A DNA stretch of 34,147 nucleotides, from positions 1-34,147 of the IMG/VR virus record IMGVR_UViG_3300017779_000058; one strand, written 5' to 3'. Made by a program: the position numbers and the translations under genes. The notes beneath the pieces are model-generated. The model was not told where the DNA came from and ran no database searches. It saw nothing but the letters and a program-made list of their open reading frames with translations. The stretch is from a virus. The first letter of the stretch is position 1. The number at the start of each line of letters is the position of its first letter. Below are positions 21,301 to 28,512 of the stretch, piece by piece.

Positions 21301-22007
21301 ATCAAGAAGAAGCGGCTGTTACTAGAGCCGAAGAAATATCTCAAATGGAAGAGGCTAGGGAGTTATACCCTGCTCATAGTGTTCAGCTAAAAGAAAAAGT
21401 ATCAGAGATAAAAAACACTATTGATATAAATGTCTTTAGCAGTTTAACCGACGAGCAAAGAAAAGTGTTTGCTAATCTTACTGACAGCAATGAGCAAGAT
21501 TTAGTTGGCGTTACACCGTCACCTGAGTTTGCTGCTCTTTATGAAGCAATGCAAAATCATTATGATGTAAGCAACAATAATGCTTTAGGGCCATCCTCTT
21601 CAATGCAGAAGGTTAATGAAGAGTTTGCCAAAGCAACTCAGCTTTTCATGTTTCTGTCTGGTCAAGGCGTAGTGCCAATAGAAGATGTAAACAGGATGCT
21701 AACTGGTAAGTTCTCTAGCATGGACGATACAGAAGCACAGCTAACAGGCGATGCCCCAGAAGCAGAAGCGCCGCCAGAGCCACAGCCTATAGACCTTGGC
21801 CCTTCTATGGCTATTTATAACAACCCAACAAACGAAACATATCTAATTAAAATAAAAGGAAGGATCGGTACATTTAGAGTGGATAGCGAAAGTCTGTCAT
21901 CTATACCTAGAGGCCAAATAGAAAATGAAAATGTAACGATCAGAGAAGATGATGGCAAGGATTATAAGAAAAGAAGTTCTAGCTATCTTAAAGGGGTTTT
22001 TAAGTAA
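18375..22007 (+). CDS. Internal virion protein C-like (T7 gp15-like), large
   Basis: At 1210 residues this is much larger than T7 gp15 (747). It is overwhelmingly helical, with long Ala/Gln/Glu/Lys stretches. A Pro/Glu-rich linker (EAEAPPEPQPID) lies at about residues 1130-1142, before a small beta-rich C-terminal domain (TYLIKIKGRIGTFRVDSES). By position and composition it should be an ejected protein forming the periplasmic tube. I saw no lysozyme, transglycosylase or protease motif. The ATG has AGGAAAA upstream. Confidence 0.82.
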   Translation: MAMIREKREFRISPIGVARSSSAGQITGEAIARNAAKAEAVAYKRAVQDAEAHGIDLANALSGEQVMALDPSTGLPEVHEGPKGLGRVAQQAYQNVLLTRFEQELGTQIDGKMKELALRYDLSPSGFNKAASEYIAQMANTETSTVFSNEIVRVGQAVKQGYAHNLSLKALTRERAEQVDAHKLRVQERQAALEIAARTGNTEQIQLILKQGAVDDQNMANSQLVTASSTKLNSKFDNVAIARGTLRSVIETGNFTHMELLEIQSAVDMGNLGGLSEEIKNALGKDFQDVLSDPSTFEQFTQYANEYMGDAVGASSIKLAKSVQQARVDANSGKNSNGQIMRNADAIADGTDSTAEVDEVIEAYEAALATQQGAVIAGMSNSESNDLMLGVTKRVNGIADGIQRHVVSQLTSKEEIVNVIEYLNNPSPQALKIIPESLHDDLKNLAYLDSETGFGLKKSAITFFEGFKDEKAFKQNQEKIKAGIELYRDVNEAIDSAIRTGSDVDGVSTSYAETMSNIESSKADNEAKERQKNSLNNAAATAYIRLAISSAPTAEMAEAMVAYAKGIEPSISLPENVRDVLDKAKRLGDESTITTAANNKSQAKIKDLENRTALSAIDKLNSDIGRGMADASDKDNREHIDTVLKLKDDFYTVSSSEQDQGFKAVGQVVLPQSFVSLLDQAANGNVPTGMMNRLLSLYANTSTQIDRNGIESLSNSHSALDANTKAFWDLMSSYQQQSDTPINEAQFKQFADFYKETVRGEGFATVMGSQLAQYAAEETGGTATKNQTATPLQYLQSLTGPDKNTPISAAIRNTKMTEMLEASVFAWFADRGGANKIDMPLKDYVTQKAEALYVEDKNVLPEFGETKTIYPLSATLSSDPKVQEMFLDAVRKDLHLMDKDFGWATKEFKLRPVGQNLDTGMTYAVMVKGEDGEFSLYEYSHDVVTDYNITDTFMVPAFISTKEEKYLQNIRALESYQEEAAVTRAEEISQMEEARELYPAHSVQLKEKVSEIKNTIDINVFSSLTDEQRKVFANLTDSNEQDLVGVTPSPEFAALYEAMQNHYDVSNNNALGPSSSMQKVNEEFAKATQLFMFLSGQGVVPIEDVNRMLTGKFSSMDDTEAQLTGDAPEAEAPPEPQPIDLGPSMAIYNNPTNETYLIKIKGRIGTFRVDSESLSSIPRGQIENENVTIREDDGKDYKKRSSSYLKGVFK

Positions 22008-25000
22008 TGGTCGTTAATCCAAACAGTTTTAGGTATGGCAACTTTGACCAGTTAAGCCCTCAAGACTCCAGACAGCCTTCTTTCTCAGATACTTTGTCTG
22101 CATCATTCGGCTATACATATGACCCTGCATATGAAGCGTTTCAAAACAGGCGCAGGTTTGGAACTGTTAGGCAAGAAGGTTATAATCCACTAGAAGACCT
22201 TGGCGAGTATTCTTTACACGCAATGGAGTTGCGCAGCGCTGTTAGCTCAGAGCATATGATTGAGATGAAACGTGGCATAGATGAATCGCTTGAAAGACGC
22301 AGGGTGCTTGGCGAGTCTTCATTTATCTCTCAGCTTGGCGCAGGTCTGTTTGATCCTCTTAACTTCTTAGCCTTGCCTTTTGGTGGCCCCACATTGGGCA
22401 TAGGGCGGTCAGCACTTAGGGTCGGCGCAGGGACAGCAGCAATTCAAGCAGGTGTTGAGGCGGCTTTGATACAGCCATATGATGCTGTGCAAACTAGCAC
22501 TGAAAGCGCAGTAAATGTAGCAGGTGCATTTTTGTTTGGTGGCGCGATGGGCGGGGCTGTATCAATCCCTATTACCAAACGCGCTGCTGCTTACACAAAG
22601 ATAAAAAAGTCACTTGAGAATCAAGCCCAAGCGTTAAGGCAAATAGAATATGCTAGCGAACTTAGCGCAGATGACTTTGGTACAATAGGTTCGCCAGAAC
22701 TTAGACCGCTATCTGAGGTGGCTGAATCAGATATAAACAAAAAAATAACAGAGCTTACTGCAAAGCAGCAACAGCTTGTTGCGGCACCAGAAGAGGTGCA
22801 GTTACATTCGGCAACAGAGATTCAGCTAGAAGAAGTAAGCGCAGAGCTTTCTTTGCATAAAAGAGAACATGCAATAAGAAAGCTTGAAAGCGATGGCTTT
22901 GACCAAAGTAAGATGTGGTCGATGGCTGATAATGTTTTTACTGATAGCGGCTTTTATAAATTTGTATCTACGCCGTTTAAAAGGATCATACAGTCAAACA
23001 AAGCCACAGCCTCTATAAAGGAGGCTACAGTAAGGTTAGCAGGTGATGCAGGTATCAACTTAGTAATGAACACCTTCGGCTTTGCTAGCCCCCTTTCAGT
23101 GCATCAGAGAGCTTCTGCAAGGAATGGCCAGTGGGTTAAAGCGCATGACGAGCTTATTCGCTTGTTCCGTGAGGATGTTGGTCTGTCAAATACATCTCGG
23201 CTTGACATTGATCCTGTTCTTGCTTGGCGCTCTCTAACAAACAGAGATGACAGTTATGGTAATTGGCTTAGACGCATAAACGAAAAGCGAACTAAGAAAG
23301 ACACCAACCTTAGTGATCTTGAAAAAAGAAGCATTAAGATTGTAGACGAGTTCTTTCAAAAAGCAGAGCGTGAGTTAAGCGATGTTGGTTTGATTGGGTC
23401 AACTAAATCAATAACCAATCGTCTAAAGTCTGTTGAGCGACAGTTTCTTGATTTGGAAGATTCTCTAGCAAGAATGGGGGGTGACGCTAAATTTGCAAAG
23501 CTTCGTGAAGAAGACTTAAGCAGAAAAAGATATTTGGAAAGGCAGAAGTCAGAGCTTGAAGCTAGCTTGCAAGCCTTTAGGGATGAGCCGCAAGAACTAA
23601 CAGATAACTTCCTGCCTCGCTTTTGGGATATGGGGGCAATCAAAGCCCGAAGAGGAGAGCTTTTTGAAATATTGTTTAAGCACTACTCTGAGAACCCTAC
23701 AATATGGATGTTTCAGAATAACAAATGGGGGCTAGTTCGTCTAAAAACTGACAGGGGTTCTATAGAAAAACGTGTCAATGAAACAATAGATACAATTCTT
23801 GGCGACAAAAACCCTACAGATGAAGCTAACATTGGCTTTGGTTATGGAAGATCAAAACACTTTCGCCACAGACAAGTAGACATTCCAAATGAATTAGTCT
23901 GGGACTTTATTGTTCAAGACCCTATTGCAATTATGAAGACTTACACTGCGCGAGTTGCTCCACGACTTGAGTTTAGAAAGCAGTTTGGCGGTGACGTTGA
24001 TGATGTCGTTTATAAATTAAGAAGAGACATGGTTGCCAAGGGCTTCTCTGAGGATCAGATTAATAAAGACATGAAAGACTTTATGATTCTGTACGATAGA
24101 ATTGCAGGTGCGGTCTTAGACAATCCATCAGCTTTAAGTCAAAGAACAGCATACATAATGAAGGAAGCTGCTTCTTTAAATTATATGGGCGGTGCTTGGG
24201 CTGCTGCTATTCCTGAGTTTGGCAGAATTATTATGGAGCATGACGGTGGCGTTATGGTGAAAGCCATGCAGGGTATGCTTGATAAAGAAGTGTTGGCTGC
24301 GTCTGCTGCGGAAACTCGCATGAGTGGCGAATCTGTTGATATTGTTAGGGGTACTGCTCATGTTCGCTTAGTCGATGACATGGCAAACAATGTAGACGCA
24401 GGTGAGTTGTGGAATAAAGCTCGAAATGCTTACTATGTTTTAAATGGACTAGGGCCAGTTACGCAAATTAGTAAAATGCTTGATGGCATGGCTAGAGCGC
24501 ATACAATTATTGAGCGCTCAGTAAAGCTATTAGAAGGTAAAGCAACAGAGTTTGAAAAAACATGGCTTGCAAGAAACGGCATTAATGATGAAGCCGCTTT
24601 AGAAATAGCAAAAGCGCCTTGGCAAAAATCTGATAGTGGATTGATTTTAGCTAATACTGAGCAATGGCTTGATAGTATTTATGTTCCAGAAATAGATGGT
24701 AAGCGCGTTAATATCATTGAAGCAAAAGAAGATGGATCGCCTGTTGGCACACAAGGTGTAGGAGCAGATGGTGAAAGCATATATGTTCCTGCTAGATATA
24801 ATGAAAAATCAAATACTATTTTCTTTGATAGAGAATACATTGAGGGCAAGTTTTTTGAAAACAAGGTTTGGTTAAATCCTAGAAGAGAAGGAATTAAACC
24901 TTTAGAAGATGTTTTTAAAACACCTAAATCTTGGTCTAACTTTGTTATGCTGCATGAGATTATGCACACAAGGTTTAGAGCAAAAGACCTTGGCTTTAAT

Positions 25001-25795
25001 AAGGAAACTAACGAAGGTTTTATTGGATACGAAAACAAAATTAACGAACTGGCTTTTGCTGAGTGGAAAAAGCAATCAAAAGTACGACAGCAAACAGTTG
25101 GCGATTTTCGCGCTGCACTAAACACTGGAATCCTAAATACAATTATGATGGCAACCCCTGCGGATAGACCAATTATCAGTGATGGCGTTGCTTTTGTACC
25201 GTATCGTATTGCCAAGAAGTTTGGTTACTCGGAAGACAAAAGATATAAAGGTTACTCTCGCATTGAGAATGGCTTCATGGCTTTGCCGTTTCAATTCTAC
25301 AGCTATACCCTTGCTAACGTAAACAAGATGGTTGGCGGTATGGCTCACGGTCAAATGAAGAACAGAGTTGTTGGTGTTGCAGCAATGCTTGGCTTGGGTT
25401 ACTTGTCTGTTAAAGCAAAGACTCCAGATTTTGTTTGGGAAGAAATGGAATGGAGGGACAGATTTGCTAGGTCTTACGACTCAAGCGGCTTAACAGCGCT
25501 TTACAGTGATTTGTTCTATACCTCTATGCATACAAGCTTGGCGCTTGGTGGACCAAATATAACTAATGGATACTTAAGCCCCAAGTTTCCACAAGAACCA
25601 AGTATGGCTGATGCAATCACAGGACTTGCAGGTGCAGGGCCATCTATAACTTACGATATTGGAGCAGGTGCGGCTCAATTTGTTTCTGGCGATTATGGTG
25701 AGGGCGCTAAGAATGTATTTAGGAATCTTCCTTTTACTAGAATGTGGTTCTGGAAGGATGAGATGAATCAAATGACTCGCGCTTGGTCACAGTAA
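22007..25795 (+). CDS. Internal virion protein D-like (T7 gp16-like) with zincin-like HEIMH domain
   Basis: This 1262-residue ejection protein has Gly/Ala-rich hydrophobic segments near residues 110-190 that may enter the inner membrane. A middle helical region (for example RFLDLEDSLARMGG-type stretches) and a C-terminal part (FMALPFQFYSYTLANVNKM, then NVFRNLPFTRMWFW) are typical of large podovirus internal proteins. I do not see the transglycosylase motifs of T7 gp16. Instead, HEIMH at 983-987, followed by Glu1009 and Glu1014 in YENKINELA, resembles an ImmA/IrrE- or gluzincin-type metallopeptidase in an AT-rich insert of about residues 860-1040. It probably helps DNA entry; the protease activity is inference. 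Confidence 0.82.
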   Translation: MVVNPNSFRYGNFDQLSPQDSRQPSFSDTLSASFGYTYDPAYEAFQNRRRFGTVRQEGYNPLEDLGEYSLHAMELRSAVSSEHMIEMKRGIDESLERRRVLGESSFISQLGAGLFDPLNFLALPFGGPTLGIGRSALRVGAGTAAIQAGVEAALIQPYDAVQTSTESAVNVAGAFLFGGAMGGAVSIPITKRAAAYTKIKKSLENQAQALRQIEYASELSADDFGTIGSPELRPLSEVAESDINKKITELTAKQQQLVAAPEEVQLHSATEIQLEEVSAELSLHKREHAIRKLESDGFDQSKMWSMADNVFTDSGFYKFVSTPFKRIIQSNKATASIKEATVRLAGDAGINLVMNTFGFASPLSVHQRASARNGQWVKAHDELIRLFREDVGLSNTSRLDIDPVLAWRSLTNRDDSYGNWLRRINEKRTKKDTNLSDLEKRSIKIVDEFFQKAERELSDVGLIGSTKSITNRLKSVERQFLDLEDSLARMGGDAKFAKLREEDLSRKRYLERQKSELEASLQAFRDEPQELTDNFLPRFWDMGAIKARRGELFEILFKHYSENPTIWMFQNNKWGLVRLKTDRGSIEKRVNETIDTILGDKNPTDEANIGFGYGRSKHFRHRQVDIPNELVWDFIVQDPIAIMKTYTARVAPRLEFRKQFGGDVDDVVYKLRRDMVAKGFSEDQINKDMKDFMILYDRIAGAVLDNPSALSQRTAYIMKEAASLNYMGGAWAAAIPEFGRIIMEHDGGVMVKAMQGMLDKEVLAASAAETRMSGESVDIVRGTAHVRLVDDMANNVDAGELWNKARNAYYVLNGLGPVTQISKMLDGMARAHTIIERSVKLLEGKATEFEKTWLARNGINDEAALEIAKAPWQKSDSGLILANTEQWLDSIYVPEIDGKRVNIIEAKEDGSPVGTQGVGADGESIYVPARYNEKSNTIFFDREYIEGKFFENKVWLNPRREGIKPLEDVFKTPKSWSNFVMLHEIMHTRFRAKDLGFNKETNEGFIGYENKINELAFAEWKKQSKVRQQTVGDFRAALNTGILNTIMMATPADRPIISDGVAFVPYRIAKKFGYSEDKRYKGYSRIENGFMALPFQFYSYTLANVNKMVGGMAHGQMKNRVVGVAAMLGLGYLSVKAKTPDFVWEEMEWRDRFARSYDSSGLTALYSDLFYTSMHTSLALGGPNITNGYLSPKFPQEPSMADAITGLAGAGPSITYDIGAGAAQFVSGDYGEGAKNVFRNLPFTRMWFWKDEMNQMTRAWSQ

Positions 25796-25809
25796 TTTGT
25801 GATAGTTTA

Positions 25810-25821
25810 TTTGTGCGTTGA
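25810..25821 (+). promoter_or_regulatory. Degenerate copy of the late intergenic motif
   Basis: TTTGTGCGTTGA in the 88-base gap between the ejection genes and tail-fibre genes resembles TTTGTGCATTGTGA at 6847 and 10554. It is followed by a T-rich stretch, and a good AAAGGAAAG site precedes the ATG at 25884. It may be an internal promoter or regulator site. Weaker support than the two exact copies. Confidence 0.3.
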
Positions 25822-25883
25822 TGTTTCTTTGTTTTTGTAGAACAAGGAATAAACTGGTGGCTAACAGCTAAAGGAAAGTAGAA

Positions 25884-26309
25884 ATGGCTAGCTTTGTAAA
25901 AGTAAATGACTTTGTAGAGTATGCAGTCGAGGCTATGAACCTCGGAAGCGATACTCTGATTGTCGCTCTATCGAATACAGACCCAACTGCGGGGACAAAT
26001 GTTACAGCAGACGGAAACGGTGTATTAGCTAATATATCACAGATTAGTTACACAAACTTGTCGTCAAGAACTCTGGCAAGTGTAACAAGCGCTCAGTCAT
26101 CTGGCACATATAAGCTTGGTGCAGCCGATTTGACGCTAACTGCATCTGGTGGTTCTGTAGCAGCATTTCGTTATGTGGTTATTTACAATGACACTGTAAC
26201 AAACGATCCTGTTATTGGCTATTATGATTATGGAAGCTCACTGACACTCAATGACGGTGATACTTTTACAATCGACATTGGCTCTAATGGAATCCTAACC
26301 CTCGCATAA
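25884..26309 (+). CDS. Putative tail structural protein, 141 residues
   Basis: This is a beta-rich protein with the common pattern LGSDTLIVALSNTDPTAGT near the N-terminus and VAAFRYVVIYNDTVTNDPVI then GYYDYGSSLTLNDGDTFTID. I recognise this from many marine phages, where the gene lies between internal virion proteins and tail fibres. A tail or fibre-base role is inferred from position. No catalytic motif. Well-placed AAAGGAAAG before the ATG. Confidence 0.75.
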   Translation: MASFVKVNDFVEYAVEAMNLGSDTLIVALSNTDPTAGTNVTADGNGVLANISQISYTNLSSRTLASVTSAQSSGTYKLGAADLTLTASGGSVAAFRYVVIYNDTVTNDPVIGYYDYGSSLTLNDGDTFTIDIGSNGILTLA

Positions 26310-26320
26310 AGGGTATAAAA

Positions 26321-26644
26321 ATGGCTAACGTAAAAATATCAGGGCTTACTGCGGCTTCTTCTGTAGTTGATGCAAACCAATTTGAGATTAATGAGGCCGG
26401 AACATCTAAGCGTGTTACGGCTGCTCAAATCAAAACATATGTTGGTGGTGGCGGTGGCTTGTTTAAAGGTGAGAATGGTGAAACTGGCAGTAGTGCAGGA
26501 GACATCTTTAGGATCAATGAACAAACCTTAAACACTAGCACAACAATCGACGCAGACGAAAATGCTAATGCAACTGGTCCATTAACTATTGCATCGGGTG
26601 TTACTCTGACTGTCACATCAGGGGGGAACTTGTCCATTGTCTGA
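26321..26644 (+). CDS. Tail-fibre-like protein, 107 residues
   Basis: The N-terminus (VKISGLTAASSVVDANQFEI, then NEAGTSKRVTAAQIK) is the typical virion-attachment opening of short phage fibres. A Gly hinge (VGGGGGLFKGENGETGSS) separates it from a beta-solenoid-like C-terminus (ATGPLTIASGVTLTVTSGGN). It likely anchors or trimerises fibre components. AAAGGG lies upstream of the ATG. It overlaps the next, TTG-started gene. Confidence 0.78.
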   Translation: MANVKISGLTAASSVVDANQFEINEAGTSKRVTAAQIKTYVGGGGGLFKGENGETGSSAGDIFRINEQTLNTSTTIDADENANATGPLTIASGVTLTVTSGGNLSIV

Positions 26645-27014
26645 GATTAGAGCAAATACAATAAGTGCTGCGAATGGTACTGGCCCTGTTGCGTTGACGA
26701 AGCAAAGTGCTGCGCAACACTTTTCACTTGTTGTGGCAAGCAATACTATAAACAAAAGCCTCAATCTTGCGTCAATCGTGGACGAGGGAACAGGACGCAT
26801 AAAGTATAATTTTACCAATGCTTTCGATAGCAGATGGTATGCTTATGCAAGCCACAACATGGATGGCGGCGGTCATAACGATGGTTCTGGAGCAAACACC
26901 TCAGATAGTGACACTCCAACAGCTTCCGTCATGTACGTTTTTACGCACCACAACGGCTCTGCAAATGACAGTGAAGGCGGTGTTGGTCTGACTGTAACAG
27001 GAGACTTAGCATGA
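26637..27014 (+). CDS. Short tail-fibre paralogue 1, TTG start, GDLA end
   Basis: This 125-residue protein begins SEIRANTISAANGTGPVALT, a standard short-fibre opening, and ends TVTGDLA. Its TTG start overlaps the preceding stop, with a G-rich site upstream. The middle carries the motif pattern SLNLASIVDEGTGRIKYNF, alignable with SSLTDN/SSLTDSS in the next two genes. Its last five codons form the 15-base junction GGAGACTTAGCATGA that supplies the next gene's ribosome-binding site and start. Confidence 0.75.
   Translation: MSEIRANTISAANGTGPVALTKQSAAQHFSLVVASNTINKSLNLASIVDEGTGRIKYNFTNAFDSRWYAYASHNMDGGGHNDGSGANTSDSDTPTASVMYVFTHHNGSANDSEGGVGLTVTGDLA
27000..27014 (+). repeat. Junction repeat GGAGACTTAGCATGA, copy 1
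   Basis: This 15-mer encodes Gly-Asp-Leu-Ala-stop of one short fibre gene and, in another frame, gives the GGAG ribosome-binding site and the overlapping ATG of the next. Identical copies lie at 27347-27361 and 27739-27753. Confidence 0.85.
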
Positions 27015-27361
27015 GTACCATCACGGTCACCAACATAAAAGCCACAGGGGAAACAGCTAGTCGTGCAGTGTCAGGGGTTGCTGTTGCTTGGATATATTTT
27101 AACGGGTCTGGTACGGTTGCAATACAAGATAGCTCTGGTGTTTCAAGCCTCACAGATAACAGCACAGGAAACTACAATGTAAACTTATCCAACAATATGA
27201 CTAGCACATCATATTGTTGGTCGGCTGCAAATAATAATTATCATCAAGCTACCTCAACAGTCAGAACCGTTTCGTCATTTAATTTGCAATCATATAACTC
27301 TAGTCATTCGATTGCAGATGCAACTGTATATAACTCTCAAGTTAATGGAGACTTAGCATGA
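27011..27361 (+). CDS. Short tail-fibre paralogue 2, GDLA end
   Basis: This 116-residue protein starts MSTITVTNIKATGE, has VAVAWIYFNGSGTVAIQDSS followed by GVSSLTDNSTGNYNVNLSNN, and ends VNGDLA. The AWxxFNGxGT/SSLTDN pattern marks a family of short fibre or receptor-contact proteins in marine phages. The ATG is within the 15-base junction shared with its neighbours. The sequence between conserved blocks is divergent from the next paralogue, as expected for receptor-binding parts. Confidence 0.78.
   Translation: MSTITVTNIKATGETASRAVSGVAVAWIYFNGSGTVAIQDSSGVSSLTDNSTGNYNVNLSNNMTSTSYCWSAANNNYHQATSTVRTVSSFNLQSYNSSHSIADATVYNSQVNGDLA
27347..27361 (+). repeat. Junction repeat GGAGACTTAGCATGA, copy 2
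   Basis: Identical to 27000-27014 and 27739-27753. It joins short fibre paralogues 2 and 3, with the same overlap of GDLA codons, GGAG site and ATGA. Confidence 0.85.
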
Positions 27362-27753
27362 GTACACTAAATGTTTCCAACATCACAGACGGCACAACAA
27401 CGGTCGGCACTAGCTATGTGGTCAATGGGTCAGCTAAGGCTTGGTGTACTTTCAATCAACAGACCCCCGCAATATCAGACAGTATTAACACAAGCAGCTT
27501 AACCGATAGCTCAAATGGTCAAGGTGATTTAAATTGGACAAGTGCAATGTCCAACACATTGTATACTGCCCCATCTCAAACTAGTTATGTTTCGGGTTCT
27601 GGGTCTTATTGTATAACTCTTGGTGATGCTGAAGGTTACTCAAATAGAACAGTTTCAAAATGGTATTTTAGAAACGTATACGCAGACCATTCAAGTAGTG
27701 GTTTCTATGACTCAACTAAGGGGCAAGTTACAATCCACGGAGACTTAGCATGA
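27358..27753 (+). CDS. Short tail-fibre paralogue 3, GDLA end
   Basis: This 131-residue protein begins MSTLNVSNITDGTTTVGTSY, has the related GSAKAWCTFNQQTPAISDSI then NTSSLTDSSNGQGDLNW, and ends TIHGDLA. It is a clear paralogue of the previous gene by its blocks, while most other residues differ. It probably adds another receptor-contact or fibre-tip chain. Its end is the third exact copy of the 15-base junction. Confidence 0.78.
   Translation: MSTLNVSNITDGTTTVGTSYVVNGSAKAWCTFNQQTPAISDSINTSSLTDSSNGQGDLNWTSAMSNTLYTAPSQTSYVSGSGSYCITLGDAEGYSNRTVSKWYFRNVYADHSSSGFYDSTKGQVTIHGDLA
27739..27753 (+). repeat. Junction repeat GGAGACTTAGCATGA, copy 3
   Basis: This is the third identical copy. It links the last short fibre paralogue to an unrelated 137-residue gene, so the junction is conserved even where the downstream gene family changes. 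Confidence 0.85.
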
Positions 27754-28163
27754 CCCACGAACACCTATGGGATAGACTAGCCGAAGCTAAGAGCCGTCTT
27801 GCGCCAGTGCAAAGCAAGTATCGTGTGGTCTTTGAAGACCCTGTCACACCTGACGAACCTGCCAAGGTGCTTGTGCCTGATCCAAACTGGATGGCTGCTG
27901 CACTAGAGGGCAACATCCTGCCACCGATAGACACCTATCAGCGTGACAGAGATGTGGCTGATGGAGAACGAAAAGAACATCCATACGCAGAACCCATTGG
28001 CCCAATGTCAGAAGAAAAAGCCATTGAGTATCTCATAATGAAAGACATCTGCCCCTCTGTGTGGCGAGATTACAAAGGAAACAGAACGATAATGCGGATC
28101 GTCCCTGTTGAACTAATACCAACTGACCGCAGCTTTAGAAACGCATGGAGAATTGCAGCATGA
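27750..28163 (+). CDS. Tail-fibre-region hypothetical protein, 137 residues
   Basis: This soluble protein starts MTHEHLWDRLAEAKSRLAPV and ends IPTDRSFRNAWRIAA. The C-terminal PTDRSFRNAW recurs near the N-terminus of the next gene (PTDRTFRGAW), a motif common in small proteins encoded with marine phage fibres. Coupled at both ends (ATGA). No enzymatic motif. A structural or fibre-assembly role is plausible. Confidence 0.7.
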   Translation: MTHEHLWDRLAEAKSRLAPVQSKYRVVFEDPVTPDEPAKVLVPDPNWMAAALEGNILPPIDTYQRDRDVADGERKEHPYAEPIGPMSEEKAIEYLIMKDICPSVWRDYKGNRTIMRIVPVELIPTDRSFRNAWRIAA

Positions 28164-28507
28164 CAACCTACATCAATATCAACGGAGATGTTCGTGATGC
28201 GTCATCTCTTACAGTTCCAACTGACCGCACCTTTCGGGGCGCTTGGGCTTTCAACGAGGCGGTCATTGAAGTGGACATGGCGAAGGCCAGAGACATCCAC
28301 AAAGACAACCTTCGTGCAGAACGCAAGCCACGTTTGGAAGCACTGGACGTGTCTTACATGAAAGCTCTGGAAGCTGGCTCTGGCGCAGATGCTGTTGCAG
28401 CGCAGAAAGCAACGCTTCGTAACATCACGGCTGACAGTCGTATCGCAGGGGCAAGCACACCCGATGCGCTAAAGGCTCTGACACTGGCTGCTCTGCTCGG
28501 AGAGTAA
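28160..28507 (+). CDS. Tail-fibre-associated protein with PTDRTFRGAW motif, 115 residues
   Basis: The start is set at the ATG at 28160 (MTTYININGDVRDA), overlapping the previous stop and 9 bases after GGAG. An in-frame ATG at 28145 lies inside that gene without a site. The product has VPTDRTFRGAWAFNEAVIEV followed by a long charged helix (MAKARDIHKDNLRAERKPRL). This layout is common in small proteins beside phage fibres. It could be a fibre chaperone or linker; no function is established. Confidence 0.72.
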   Translation: MTTYININGDVRDASSLTVPTDRTFRGAWAFNEAVIEVDMAKARDIHKDNLRAERKPRLEALDVSYMKALEAGSGADAVAAQKATLRNITADSRIAGASTPDALKALTLAALLGE

Positions 28508-28512
28508 ACTAA

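Noticed and set aside
24679-25215. Long minus-strand frame of 178 residues inside the gp16-like gene
   Set aside because: It is a shadow in the AT-rich insert of a clearly coding gene, with no ribosome-binding site.
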